A stretch of 64,000 nt of DNA from Planctomycetota bacterium (lineage in GTDB: Bacteria; Planctomycetota; UBA1135; UBA2386), in the NCBI GenBank assembly GCA_028281765.1, contig JANQJF010000071.1:21132-85131 (forward strand), given 5' to 3'. The translations under genes and the position numbers were made by a program. Shown here one piece after another: positions 7,256-16,409 of this stretch (within the stretch, counting starts at the first letter, position 1; each line of letters starts with the position of its first letter). The notes below the pieces were generated by a model. It was given only the letters and a program-made list of their open reading frames with translations, made no database searches and had not been told where the DNA came from.

Positions 7256-8944
7256 ATGTCATTGATCGCGAACCTGCGGCCGTTCGGCGCCGCGCTTTCC
7301 CTCCTCGCGCTGTTCACGCCCGCGCTGTCGGCCCAGAAGCACAAGGAGCTCGGCCGCATGTGGACCTTCGAGCACGCCCCGCTCGATTGGTTCGAACAGA
7401 CCTACGGCTTCCGTCCGACGCAGGCGTGGCTCGACGCGCTGCGTCTCGCGTCACTGCGTTTCGGCAACGGCTGCTCTTCGTCCTTCATCAGCCCGCGCGG
7501 CTTGATCATCACGAACAACCACTGCGCGCAGGACTACGTCGGTCAGGTGCAGCCGAAGGAAGAAGACTGGGTCCTCAACGGGTTCTTCGCGAACAGCCTC
7601 GAACAAGAAGTGCCGGTTCCCGACCTGACCGTGCAGCAGCTGATCAGCCAGCGCGACATCACGGCCGAGATCAACGACGGCTTCACCGAGCAGATGACGG
7701 CGGCCGAGCGGCAGGAGAAGCTGCGCGAGAACCGCATCAAGATCACGAAGGCCGCGAACGAGAAACACCCCGAGCTGACGCCGGAGATCGTCACGCTCTA
7801 CCAGGGCGGCAACTACCAGCTCTACATGTACAAGGTGTACTCCGACGTGCGCCTCGTCTGTGCCCCCGCAAAGAACATCGCGGAGTTCGGTGGCGATCCC
7901 GACAACTTCACCTACCCGCGCTTCTGCCTCGACTTCGCGCTGTGCCGCGCCTACGAGGACGGCGAGCCGGCCAACACGGCGGCGCACTACCTGCGCTGGA
8001 AGAACGAGGGCCCTAGCGAGGGCGACGCGGTCTTCGTCACCGGCAACCCCGGCTCGACCGGCCGCCTCAACACGATCGCGCAGATGGAGTACATGCGCGA
8101 CGTGCAGTACCCGCGCGCGCTGCGTGGCATCGGCATGCAGCTCGATCAACTGCGCACCGCGATGGCGGAGAGCGAAGAGTCCGCGAAGAACCTGCGCCCG
8201 CGCCTGCTGATGCTGGAGAACGCAAGGAAGGCGTACGGTGGCTACCTCGCCGGTCTCGAGAACGCCGACATCATGGCGGTCAAGAAGAAGGCCGAAACGA
8301 AGCTCCGCGAAGCGGTCGCGTCGAACCCGAAGCTCGAGGCCAAGTTCGGTGACGCGTGGACTCAGCTCGAGGAGCTCGTCGCGAAGAAGCGCGAAGGCGG
8401 CGGCATGCAGCGCGGCCCGAGCCAGGAAGAGCAAGACATGATCAAGCGGATCGGTGAGGCCACGTTCGCGGTCTACGGCACCGAGATCCCGCCCGATGCG
8501 ACCTTCTCTCTGCGCATCAGCGACGGCGTCGTAGCCGGCTACGACTACAACGGCACGAAGGCGCCGTGGTTCACGTCGCTCTACGGCCTGTTCGCGCGTC
8601 ACACCGAGTTCGGTGGCAAGGACCCGTTCCGCATGCCCGACAACTGGCTGACGAACGCGCACAAGCTCGACATGTCGACGCCGTTCAATTTCGTGACGAC
8701 GTGCGACATCATCGGCGGCAACTCGGGCAGTCCGATCGTCGACAAGCACGGTCACTTCGTCGGCCTCGTGTTCGACGGCAACATCGAGAGCCTCGGCAAC
8801 CGCTTCGTGTTCACGGACGAGACGCCGCGCACGATCTGCGTGCACCCGGCGATCATCACCGAGGCGCTGCGCAAGGTGTACGACCGACCGCAGCTCGCGG
8901 ACGAGCTCGAAGGCAAGGACCAGGACAGCAGGGACCAGAAGTGA
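7256..8944 (+). CDS. S46 family serine peptidase (DPP7/DPP11-like dipeptidyl-peptidase)
   Basis: A 562-residue protein with a signal peptide (cleavage near LSA-QK). His89 lies in TNNHC and the nucleophile Ser490 in GNSGSP, the two chymotrypsin-like motifs typical of S46; GLVFDGN follows, also typical. S46 enzymes remove dipeptides from peptide N-termini in the periplasm. Characterised members are about 700 residues, so this one is shorter, with the reduction between the His and Ser motifs where the helical substrate-gating domain lies. Its stop overlaps the GTG of the next gene, so the two are translationally coupled, which suggests linked use of peptides and histidine. Confidence 0.9.
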   Translation: MSLIANLRPFGAALSLLALFTPALSAQKHKELGRMWTFEHAPLDWFEQTYGFRPTQAWLDALRLASLRFGNGCSSSFISPRGLIITNNHCAQDYVGQVQPKEEDWVLNGFFANSLEQEVPVPDLTVQQLISQRDITAEINDGFTEQMTAAERQEKLRENRIKITKAANEKHPELTPEIVTLYQGGNYQLYMYKVYSDVRLVCAPAKNIAEFGGDPDNFTYPRFCLDFALCRAYEDGEPANTAAHYLRWKNEGPSEGDAVFVTGNPGSTGRLNTIAQMEYMRDVQYPRALRGIGMQLDQLRTAMAESEESAKNLRPRLLMLENARKAYGGYLAGLENADIMAVKKKAETKLREAVASNPKLEAKFGDAWTQLEELVAKKREGGGMQRGPSQEEQDMIKRIGEATFAVYGTEIPPDATFSLRISDGVVAGYDYNGTKAPWFTSLYGLFARHTEFGGKDPFRMPDNWLTNAHKLDMSTPFNFVTTCDIIGGNSGSPIVDKHGHFVGLVFDGNIESLGNRFVFTDETPRTICVHPAIITEALRKVYDRPQLADELEGKDQDSRDQK

Positions 8945-10626
8945 CCGAGCGCATCATCGAGTGCGTCCCGAATTTCAGCGAAGGACGCGACATGTCCGTG
9001 ATCCAACAGATCACGGACGCGGCCGAGACCGTCGACGGCGTGCGCCTGCTCGACGTCGATCCAGGCAAAGCGACGAACCGCACGGTCGTCACGATCGCGG
9101 GGCCGCCCGAAGCCGTCGTCGAAGCGGCGGTGCGCGCGGGTCGCAAGGCGGCCGAGCTCATCGACATGTCGAAGCACGCGGGCGAACACCCGCGCTTCGG
9201 CGCGATGGACGTTTGCCCGCTCGTGCCGATCGCCGGCGTGACGATGGAAGAAACCGTCGAGCACGCCCACACGCTCGCGCGACGCCTCGGTGAAGAAGTC
9301 GGCCTGACGATCTACTGCTACGAGCACGCCGCGCGCACGGAGGAGCGACGCAACCTCGCGACCGTTCGCTCTGGCGAGTACGAGGGCCTGCCGGACAAGC
9401 TCTCGAAGCCCGAGTGGAAGCCGGACTTCGGCCCCGCCGAGTTCAACGCGCGCTCGGGTGCGACGGCCGTGTCGGCCCGCGACTTCCTGATCGCCTACAA
9501 CGTCAACCTCAACACGACGTCGACCCGTCGCGCGAACGCGATCGCGTTCGACGTGCGCGAGAAGGGACGGCAGAAGCGTGAGGGCAACCCGCTGACCGGT
9601 CCGATCGTCAAGGACGACAACGGCGACGCGGTGTGGATCCCCGGGTCGCTGAAGTGCGTGAAGGGCATCGGCTGGTTCATCGAGGAGTACGGCGTCGCCC
9701 AGATCTCGATGAACCTGACGAACATCTCGGTCTCGCCGGTGCACGTCGCGTTCGACGAGGTCTGTAAGAAGGCCGACGCCCGCGGCGTGCGCGTCACGGG
9801 CTCGGAGCTCGTCGGACTGATTCCGCTACAGGCGATGCTCGACGCGGGGCGCTACTTCCTGCGGAAGCAGAGCCGTTCGACCGGCATCCCCGACAGCGAG
9901 ATCATCAAGATCGCCGTGAAGTCCATGGGGCTCGACGAGCTCGGCCCGTTCGACCCGAACGAGAAGATCATCGAGTACGTCCTGCGTGACGACTCGAAGA
10001 GGACGCTCGCCGGGATGACGGTGAAGGACTTCGTCGAGGAAACGCAGTCGGAGTCGCCCGCCCCGGGCGGCGGCTCCGTCGCGGCGACGCTCGGCGCGCT
10101 CGGCGCCGCGCTCAGCGCGATGGTTGCGAACCTGTCCTCGCACAAGCGCGGCTGGGACGATCGGTGGAATGAGTTCTCGGAGCACGCCGAGCAAGCCAAG
10201 GCCTCTCAGGACGAACTCGTGGCGCTGATCGACAAGGACACCGACGCGTTCAACGAGATCATGGCCGCGTTCGGCTTGCCGAAGGGCACGCACGAAGAGA
10301 AGGCCGCGCGGCACGCGGCGATTCAGGCCGCTACGAAGGGCGCGATCGACGTGCCGTTCCGCACGATGGAAGTCGCGCTGCAGTCAATGGACGTGATCCG
10401 CTCGATGGCCGAGCACGGTCTTGCCGCGTCCGCATCCGACGCGGGCGTCGCCGCGCTGTGCGCCCGGTCGGCGGTGATCGGCGCGTTCTTGAACGTGCGG
10501 ATCAACGCGAAGGACCTCGAAGACGAAGCCGCGGTCGCCGATTACCTCGCGCGCGGCGAGAAGATCGAAGCGGACGCGATCCGTTTCGAGAGCGAGATCC
10601 TCGAGATCGTGCGCGGCCGAATGTAG
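8941..10626 (+). CDS. ftcD: Glutamate formimidoyltransferase / formimidoyl-THF cyclodeaminase fusion
   Basis: A 561-residue protein starting at GTG 8941, whose first bases overlap the stop of the peptidase gene (GTGA). Residues about 3-330 are formiminotransferase (ECVPNFSEGRD at the start, HPRFGAMDVCPLVP near residue 80, TSTRRANAIA). Residues about 350-560 are cyclodeaminase, with PAPGGGSVAATLGALGAA. The enzyme moves the formimino group of formiminoglutamate to tetrahydrofolate and then releases ammonia, giving 5,10-methenyl-THF, at the end of histidine breakdown. Both active domains look complete, as in the mammalian FTCD order. Confidence 0.94.
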   Translation: MTERIIECVPNFSEGRDMSVIQQITDAAETVDGVRLLDVDPGKATNRTVVTIAGPPEAVVEAAVRAGRKAAELIDMSKHAGEHPRFGAMDVCPLVPIAGVTMEETVEHAHTLARRLGEEVGLTIYCYEHAARTEERRNLATVRSGEYEGLPDKLSKPEWKPDFGPAEFNARSGATAVSARDFLIAYNVNLNTTSTRRANAIAFDVREKGRQKREGNPLTGPIVKDDNGDAVWIPGSLKCVKGIGWFIEEYGVAQISMNLTNISVSPVHVAFDEVCKKADARGVRVTGSELVGLIPLQAMLDAGRYFLRKQSRSTGIPDSEIIKIAVKSMGLDELGPFDPNEKIIEYVLRDDSKRTLAGMTVKDFVEETQSESPAPGGGSVAATLGALGAALSAMVANLSSHKRGWDDRWNEFSEHAEQAKASQDELVALIDKDTDAFNEIMAAFGLPKGTHEEKAARHAAIQAATKGAIDVPFRTMEVALQSMDVIRSMAEHGLAASASDAGVAALCARSAVIGAFLNVRINAKDLEDEAAVADYLARGEKIEADAIRFESEILEIVRGRM

Positions 10627-10650
10627 CGACGGCGGCCGGCCTCGCGCCGG

Positions 10651-11121
10651 TCAGCCGATCGTGACGACGATGCCCGGCGACAGCGTCGGGTAGCACCCCG
10701 AGAATCCACACTCGACGCAGTACGACTGCAGTCCGAGCGGGAAGCCCTGCCATATCGGGTCGTTCGGGATCGGGATCGGGATCGGCCCGAACGTCGTCGA
10801 GAAGTCGGCGACGACGATCGCGGGGAAGATCGATACCGAACACGTCGCGTACTGCTGGAACGACGTCTGCATCACGACCGGCACCCGGCTGGTCGCCGGC
10901 AGCTCGACGCCGAACAGCATGAAGCGCATCGAGTTGGCAGTCTCGGCGCAGGCCATGTCGAGCGTCATCGTCGAACCGATGGTCAGCGACCCGCTGACCG
11001 AAGGCGCAGCACGGTTGGGGCAGCCTCCGCCGACGACCGTAGGATTCTGGGCCGTGGCGTCGGAGGTGATCACCATTCCGGCGATCATGACGAGCGTTGC
11101 GAGCAGGCGAGTCGGGGTCAT
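10651..11121 (-). CDS. Small secreted Cys-containing protein, unknown function
   Basis: A 156-residue protein with a signal peptide (cleavage near ATA-QN). The mature part has six cysteines, two near the start (GGGCP and MAC) and four in the second half, and is beta-rich. It contains a PIPIPNDPIWQG segment and ends in VVTIG. The C-terminal half resembles that of the secreted protein at 58236-59222, so both may carry the same secretion or surface-associated beta domain. No function can be given. It converges on ftcD (24 bp between stops). Confidence 0.7.
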   Translation of the reverse strand: MTPTRLLATLVMIAGMVITSDATAQNPTVVGGGCPNRAAPSVSGSLTIGSTMTLDMACAETANSMRFMLFGVELPATSRVPVVMQTSFQQYATCSVSIFPAIVVADFSTTFGPIPIPIPNDPIWQGFPLGLQSYCVECGFSGCYPTLSPGIVVTIG

Positions 11122-11240
11122 CTAGGGCACCTGTGGTCTCAGTTGGCTCTGACCGAGCCACTCTAAGATCGGAACGACGCGGGCGCCGGGATGAACCGCG
11201 ACTGTCCAAAATTTCCCGAGCGCCGGAGTTGCCGATGCCA

Positions 11241-11266
11241 CCGGGGCCCCAGGGTCCCCGGCCCCG
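11241..11266 (-). terminator. GC-rich hairpin after the lamin-tail gene
   Basis: Complementary arms (CGGGGCC at 11242-11248 and GGCCCCG at 11260-11266) lie just 3' of the stop of the minus-strand gene that ends at 11269. There is no T tract. Confidence 0.45.
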
Positions 11267-11268
11267 CT

Positions 11269-12984
11269 TCAGAGCCCGACTTCGAGGGCCAACGCGCGTG
11301 ACGTCCCGAACGGCAGCGGCAGCGCGGAGGTCGGGTCGAAGTCGAACCACTGGACGGACATCACCGTGTGGCAGGACTGCGGCACGAACGGCGTCTCGAT
11401 CGTCACCGACCCCGACGGAGCGAGCAGCGTCGCGAGCGGATCGAGGCAGAAGCTCGCGCCCGAGAACCCGAACGGAATCGGCAGCGGCGCCGGCCGCGCG
11501 TCGCCGAATGCGAGCACGGTGATCACACCGTGCGTGTTGCCGGCGCTGAGCGTGTACTCCTCACCCAGCTTCGGCAGCCCCGAGAGCCCGAGCACCGGAC
11601 CACCCAGCGAGTGATGCCCGGCGTCGCAGTAGAACGTCGCGGTCGCGGGGTCGCAGCACTTCACGACAAAGTAGTCGACGGTCAGCGGCCGTGCCGGCGT
11701 CGCGCCAACGACGTCACCCGCGTAGCCCAAGTAGAAACCCCGCGGCGCGACATCGACCGTGCCGAACATCGCGATGTGCCCCGGGCCCGGCCGACCGAAG
11801 TGCGCTTCGACCTGATCGTCGACGATGCACAGACTCAGATGACGCCAGCCGTCCGACAGTCCCGGCGCAAGCGTGACTAGCCCGAGAATCTGCTCGGGCG
11901 TGACGGTGTTCGGATTGTGGCCCCAGCCGCCGTCGTTGTGGTCGATCAGGTAGAGGTTGGCGGAGCCGTCACCGAGTCGCTGGTAGGTCCAAGCGACGCC
12001 GGTATTTCCGTTCTGCGTCCCGAACGGCAAGCCGACGTCCTGCGGATCGGGCTCGTTGTAGTAGCTACCTGTCGTACCGAAGCCGAGTGTCCAGGTCTCG
12101 TGATCGCCGGGATCGGCCAGCGGCGTCGCGTCGAAGAACACGTACGCCTCGAAGAAGACGCTCGTGCACACGGCGCTCTGCAGCATCATCGCGTTGCTGT
12201 TGCCAGCCGCGTCCCAGAACACGCCTGCGTTTCCACCATCACCGGACGTGTGGATGCCGTACGGGTTGTTCGCGTCCGCGACGCCGGGATCGATCGTCAC
12301 CGCGTTGTCGTGGGTGCCGACCCATTCGGCCGGGCGATCGCCCGGCTGTCGCGCGTTGAAGTCTTCGAAATACGAACGCAGCGACTCGCCACCGTTGTTC
12401 GACGCACCCGGTGTCGCCGGCTGCAGCCGGAAGTCGTAGCCGTTCCGACCGGAGTCCAACCCATCGAGAACGCGGCCCCACACCATGTGCGGCGCCCCGC
12501 CGGGCTGCTGGCCCGCGTCGACCATCACGCCGAACAACCCGTCGTCGCCCTCGACGAGCGCAGGATCGAAGACGCCGCTGTCGGACGTTTCGTACGTGAC
12601 CGTGTCCACGACCGCGCCGCCCGCGTCGTAGAGCGTCAGCGCTTCGGTGCCGTTCTGCCACGAGCCGAACTGCGCCAGGTCGACGCCCGGGACGGCGGCC
12701 ATCCCGATCACGTAGAACGCGCCGGGAGCCAGCGTGGTACCACCAGGGATCACGTTGGCCGCGTTGTCCGGTCCGCCGGCGTCGCCACCCACCACCGACC
12801 AGCCGCCGATGTCCACCGGCGCCGCGGTCGCGTTGAAGAGTTCGACGAACTCGGCGTCGTCCGCTCCCGCGTCGTCATTCGAGAATTCGTTGATCACGAC
12901 AGGCGCATCGGCCTGTCCGGCGACATGAGGGGCGAACAAAGCGCTGCAGAGCGACCCGAAGAGAGCGAGGTGATTGCGACTCAT
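11269..12984 (-). CDS. Secreted lamin-tail-domain protein
   Basis: A 571-residue protein. ATG 12984 is chosen because it starts a signal peptide (cleavage near VAG-QA) and has a GGAGG site 11 nt upstream. Residues about 27-150 are a lamin-tail domain (VINEFSND, AEFVELFN, GGWSV, PGAFYVIG, TLYDAGGAVVDTV). A jelly-roll or lectin-like central part follows (residues about 200-430), then a C-terminal beta domain containing GLSGLPKLGEEYTL and a final Cys pair. Such proteins are typically exported and surface-bound. It is divergent from the kinase gene, with 90 bp between starts. Confidence 0.8.
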   Translation of the reverse strand: MSRNHLALFGSLCSALFAPHVAGQADAPVVINEFSNDDAGADDAEFVELFNATAAPVDIGGWSVVGGDAGGPDNAANVIPGGTTLAPGAFYVIGMAAVPGVDLAQFGSWQNGTEALTLYDAGGAVVDTVTYETSDSGVFDPALVEGDDGLFGVMVDAGQQPGGAPHMVWGRVLDGLDSGRNGYDFRLQPATPGASNNGGESLRSYFEDFNARQPGDRPAEWVGTHDNAVTIDPGVADANNPYGIHTSGDGGNAGVFWDAAGNSNAMMLQSAVCTSVFFEAYVFFDATPLADPGDHETWTLGFGTTGSYYNEPDPQDVGLPFGTQNGNTGVAWTYQRLGDGSANLYLIDHNDGGWGHNPNTVTPEQILGLVTLAPGLSDGWRHLSLCIVDDQVEAHFGRPGPGHIAMFGTVDVAPRGFYLGYAGDVVGATPARPLTVDYFVVKCCDPATATFYCDAGHHSLGGPVLGLSGLPKLGEEYTLSAGNTHGVITVLAFGDARPAPLPIPFGFSGASFCLDPLATLLAPSGSVTIETPFVPQSCHTVMSVQWFDFDPTSALPLPFGTSRALALEVGL

Positions 12985-13012
12985 CGTTGAGGTTCCTCCG
13001 GATGACCGGCCC

Positions 13013-13018
13013 AGTGTA
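13013..13018 (-). promoter_or_regulatory. -10-like TACACT for the lamin-tail gene
   Basis: TACACT on the minus strand lies 28 nt before the ATG at 12984, with the SD GGAGG in between. This gene would have a normal leader. Confidence 0.35.
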
Positions 13019-13041
13019 GCGACGGCGCCTTTGTGGATCGC

Positions 13042-13047
13042 TAAACT
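13042..13047 (+). promoter_or_regulatory. -10-like TAAACT for the kinase gene
   Basis: TAAACT lies 27 nt before the ATG at 13075 in the divergent region. No SD is evident. Confidence 0.35.
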
Positions 13048-13074
13048 CCCGCCGACGTAGCGCGCGCAATCGAG

Positions 13075-15513
13075 ATGGAGCCCAGTTCCCGCCACCCGTT
13101 CGTCGACTTCCTCGAGGACCGAGGATTGTTGCAAGTCACGCCGGACCAAGAGTTCGCGGCGGACACGGACCTCGATTCGATCGTGGTCTCACTGGCCGAG
13201 CTCGGGGGGGACCGGGAAGAGCTCGAGGACGCACGCGACGAGTACATTCGCATTGCGACCGTGCTGACCGGCGGTCGTCCCGCGCCGAAGCCGGACGACG
13301 CGCGCATCGGTTGCGTCATCGGTTCGTACCGACTCGAAGCGAAGATCGGCAGCGGTGGACAGGGCTCGGTCTTCTTGGCCAAGCACGTCGAGCTCGGCAG
13401 CGACGTGGCGGTCAAGCTGCTGACCGATTGCACCAAGCGAGACGTCGCGCGCATGCGTCGCGAAGCGGGTGCACTCAGTCAGCTCAAGCATCCCAACGTC
13501 GTCGGCTTCTACGACTACGGTCAGTTCGAGACCGTGCAGTGGCTGGCGATGGAGTACGTCGACGGAGAGAGCGCGGGGCAACGCGTTTCGCGCGACGGGC
13601 CATTCGACGGCGAGCAGGTCGAGCGCATCCTCGACGACGTGCTGTCGGGCCTCGCCGCCGCGCACGGCATCCACGAGAACTCGGTCCATCGCGACTTATC
13701 TTCGAACAACGTGCTGCTCGACCGGAGCGGTCGCGCACTGATCGCGGACTTCGGACTCGCGCGTGGCGTCGTCGGCAACGATCAGGTCACCCACAGCGTC
13801 GGCATGATCATGGGCACGCTTCCGTACATCGCGCCCGAAGTGTTCGACGGTCAACCTTCGACGCAGACGAGTGACCTGTGGTCGATCGGCGTGCTCGCGT
13901 TCGAGTTCTCGACCGGGAAGCCGCCGTTCCAAGGCGGGGCTCTCGAACTGATCAAGGCGGTCTGCGAAACGGACCCGCCGTTCGAAACCCTGCCGAGCAA
14001 GAGTCTGCGGGTCCTCGCGGAAGCCTGCCTGCGCAAGGACCCGGAGGAACGCGTCGGGTCCGCGGCCGAAGCGCTCACGCTGCTCCGGCACGGGCGACCC
14101 CAGGCGGCCCCCACGAGCGTCGCGAGTCGCGTCGCCGGGACGCTGGTCGTCGCCGTGTTCGCGGCGTTCGTCTGGATGTTCGGGCCGTGGCACGAAACTG
14201 ACGGCGCCGCGCCGCCAACTCCGACGACTCCGCCCGATCGAGGCGACGGACAGAGACCGAAGCCGGCCCCCGATCCGGAACGCGAGGCCGAACTCGCGCG
14301 ACAGCGCCAGGCGCTCGAAGCCTGGAGCGAACTCGTCGCAAACGCACACCGCATGCTCGCGGCATTGCGTCCGCCGGATCAGGACGCGCTCCGGCAGCTG
14401 ACGACCGACCTCTCGGCGACGACCCGGCCAGCGGACGGCGACGAAGCGCCAGAGGCCGACCTCGCGAAACTCGACGCGCTCCTCCGCGCGCGCGCGAGCT
14501 GGCAGGCGATCGAAGGCAGCGGCGTCGATCGTGATTGGACGACCTGGCGACGGGCAATCGCCGACGCGTCCGGTCTCGGTTGCGTCGCCAGCGTGATGGA
14601 GGAATTCCGGCGCCTCGAGGCTCGCACGCTCGACGAGATGTTCCGCGCGTCGGGCACGGTGCGCGAAGCCACGGCCGTCGAATCCGAACTCCGCGCGACG
14701 GAAGCCGCCGCGCGCGCTCGTGGTCTCACGTTCGACGCGACGCTTCCCCTCGCGCAGGAAGCCGACGACGCGCGACGGCTGACGGCCGTCCTCGCGATGC
14801 GCTTTCGCCCGTCAGAGCACCCGGAGTTGCCGACGCACGAACCGTATCTCCAGCGCGCGCAGCAGCACCTGACGACACTTCTGCCACCACCGTGGATCCC
14901 GTCCGGTTTCTCGTCTCCGACGCGGGAGTACCAAGCCGCCGGATCCGAGCGATCGCTCCCGCGCACGCTGGTCCACGACAAGTCCGGAATCCACCTCACG
15001 CTCGTCCCGATGGCCTCGGGCCACCTCTACGTGGGCACCACCGAAGTCACGGAGGCCGAGTTCTCCAAGGGCGGAGGCATGGCCGACTCGCAGCGAGCCG
15101 GATACCCCGTCACGGACGTCAGCTTCGACGCGGCGATCGCGTTCGCGCGCGCGAACGGCATGGACCTACCCACGCTGCCCGAGTGGCGACGGGCGTGCCT
15201 CGGCTCCGATGCGAGTCGCGCCGAGTTCCACTGCCCGATTACGGACCTCGCCGAGTTCGCCGTTTTCGATTCGGACGCCAAGCAGACCGTTCGGCGGCGC
15301 TCGCCCAACTCGCTCAACCTCTACGACATGCACGGCAACGTGCACGAGTGGGTCCAGCCAGAACCCGACGAGAGTGCGGGCAACCAGCGTCGCTACGTCG
15401 GCGGCGCCTACAACAGCCCGGCCGACGACTGCTCGGTCGACGCGATGCACCGGCAGATGCGCGACTTCCGCGCGAAGACACTCGGATTCCGGGTGGTCGT
15501 CCGCGTCCCGTAG
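13075..15513 (+). CDS. Membrane Ser/Thr protein kinase fused to an FGE/SUMF1-like domain
   Basis: An 812-residue protein. The kinase domain spans about residues 84-340: glycine loop GSGGQGSV at 92-99, VAVK with Lys114, HRD with Asp207, DFG at 225-227 and APE at 253-255. The catalytic loop reads HRDLSSNN, so the usual Lys after HRDL is Ser. One membrane helix lies at about 353-370, then a Pro-rich and helical extracytoplasmic part, and residues about 650-812 form a formylglycine-generating-enzyme-like domain (TEVTEAEF, PVTDVSFDAAIAFA, LPTLPEW, NLYDMHGNVHEW, LGFRVV). A sensor kinase with an outside C-lectin-fold domain is a fair inference; the FGE-like part may bind ligand rather than oxidise Cys. 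Confidence 0.88.
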   Translation: MEPSSRHPFVDFLEDRGLLQVTPDQEFAADTDLDSIVVSLAELGGDREELEDARDEYIRIATVLTGGRPAPKPDDARIGCVIGSYRLEAKIGSGGQGSVFLAKHVELGSDVAVKLLTDCTKRDVARMRREAGALSQLKHPNVVGFYDYGQFETVQWLAMEYVDGESAGQRVSRDGPFDGEQVERILDDVLSGLAAAHGIHENSVHRDLSSNNVLLDRSGRALIADFGLARGVVGNDQVTHSVGMIMGTLPYIAPEVFDGQPSTQTSDLWSIGVLAFEFSTGKPPFQGGALELIKAVCETDPPFETLPSKSLRVLAEACLRKDPEERVGSAAEALTLLRHGRPQAAPTSVASRVAGTLVVAVFAAFVWMFGPWHETDGAAPPTPTTPPDRGDGQRPKPAPDPEREAELARQRQALEAWSELVANAHRMLAALRPPDQDALRQLTTDLSATTRPADGDEAPEADLAKLDALLRARASWQAIEGSGVDRDWTTWRRAIADASGLGCVASVMEEFRRLEARTLDEMFRASGTVREATAVESELRATEAAARARGLTFDATLPLAQEADDARRLTAVLAMRFRPSEHPELPTHEPYLQRAQQHLTTLLPPPWIPSGFSSPTREYQAAGSERSLPRTLVHDKSGIHLTLVPMASGHLYVGTTEVTEAEFSKGGGMADSQRAGYPVTDVSFDAAIAFARANGMDLPTLPEWRRACLGSDASRAEFHCPITDLAEFAVFDSDAKQTVRRRSPNSLNLYDMHGNVHEWVQPEPDESAGNQRRYVGGAYNSPADDCSVDAMHRQMRDFRAKTLGFRVVVRVP

Positions 15514-15519
15514 CCCGCC

Positions 15520-15981
15520 CTACGGCGTCCGCGCCGCCGGCCGTCGCGCACCCGGTAGACCCGGCCACCCACGCACTTCCAGCGACCGGAAGTTGAAGAA
15601 CAGCGGCCGAAAGAACACGACGAGGGGGATCAGGTCGATCCCGTTTTCCATGACGACGTGCAGGAGGGTGCGTTCGGTCCGCAGGTAGAACCGCCACCGC
15701 AACGTCGAGTCGACCGAGCGGATGTCCCGCATCATCGTGCCCGCCTCGACCGGCTCCGATTCGTCCCAGGGGCGAAAGCCCATCAGCGCGAACCAGTGCC
15801 AGTGGTCGGCACGCAGCTCGAGCGAGTCGTCCTCGCGCGTCTCGGCCTCTTCGACACTGCCGAAGAACACGCCGTTGTAGCGTGACTTCGCGTCGTCGCC
15901 CTTCTCACAGAAGTGGCGGTAGTGGAAGCACCCGGACAGGATCGACGCCACGAGCAGGAGGCACAGCAGTCTCGACTTCAC
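15520..15981 (-). CDS. Small lipoprotein (paralogue of the next gene)
   Basis: A 153-residue protein with a lipobox ending at Cys18 (LSGC). It ends with a hydrophobic stretch and FRSLEVRG, followed by a Pro/Ala/Arg-rich tail. The neighbour at 15978-16370 has a similar plan and ends in SSRTVEVRG, so the two look paralogous. The ATG overlaps the stop of that upstream gene by 4 nt, so they form an operon. Function unknown. Confidence 0.7.
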   Translation of the reverse strand: MKSRLLCLLLVASILSGCFHYRHFCEKGDDAKSRYNGVFFGSVEEAETREDDSLELRADHWHWFALMGFRPWDESEPVEAGTMMRDIRSVDSTLRWRFYLRTERTLLHVVMENGIDLIPLVVFFRPLFFNFRSLEVRGWPGLPGARRPAARTP

Positions 15982-16370
15982 CCACGCCTCCCGTCGATCG
16001 CGTGCACATCACCGCGCACCTCGACGGTGCGCGACGAGATGAACAGCGAGAACAGCGTGCTCGAGATGACGTCGACCCAGTCGTAGTACTCCTCGATCTC
16101 GATGCGCGTGATGCCGTCGAAGTTCGGACCGAACTCCTCTTCCGCCAGGTCTTCCGCGAGCTCCGCGCCCGAGGGGCGGTTGAGCGGGACGAACCCGAAC
16201 AGCGTGTAGAGCGCGCGCTTCCTCCCGGAGATCTCGCCGAGCTTTCGACTCTCACGCAGCAGCTCGATGCCGGGCGTCAGCTGACGATCGCCGTCGTAGC
16301 CGTGCTCGATCACGTGGCACGACGAGGCAATGACTCCCAAGAGGCAAAGTCCGGTGATTCTCCGCTTCAC
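15978..16370 (-). CDS. Small lipoprotein (paralogue of the previous gene)
   Basis: A 130-residue protein with a lipobox ending at Cys18 (IASSC). After an acidic middle part come a hydrophobic segment and TVEVRGDVH. It is the first gene of a two-gene lipoprotein operon. Function unknown. The HtrA-like gene upstream ends at 16410, 39 nt before this start, so the three may be one transcript. Confidence 0.7.
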   Translation of the reverse strand: MKRRITGLCLLGVIASSCHVIEHGYDGDRQLTPGIELLRESRKLGEISGRKRALYTLFGFVPLNRPSGAELAEDLAEEEFGPNFDGITRIEIEEYYDWVDVISSTLFSLFISSRTVEVRGDVHAIDGRRG

Positions 16371-16409
16371 GGGCGCGAGGCTAGTGGCCCCGCCGCACCT
16401 CGTCGAGGG

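Noticed and set aside
11917..12990. Long plus-strand frame opposite the lamin-tail gene
   Set aside because: The minus strand has a signal peptide, SD and lamin-tail motifs; the plus frame has none.
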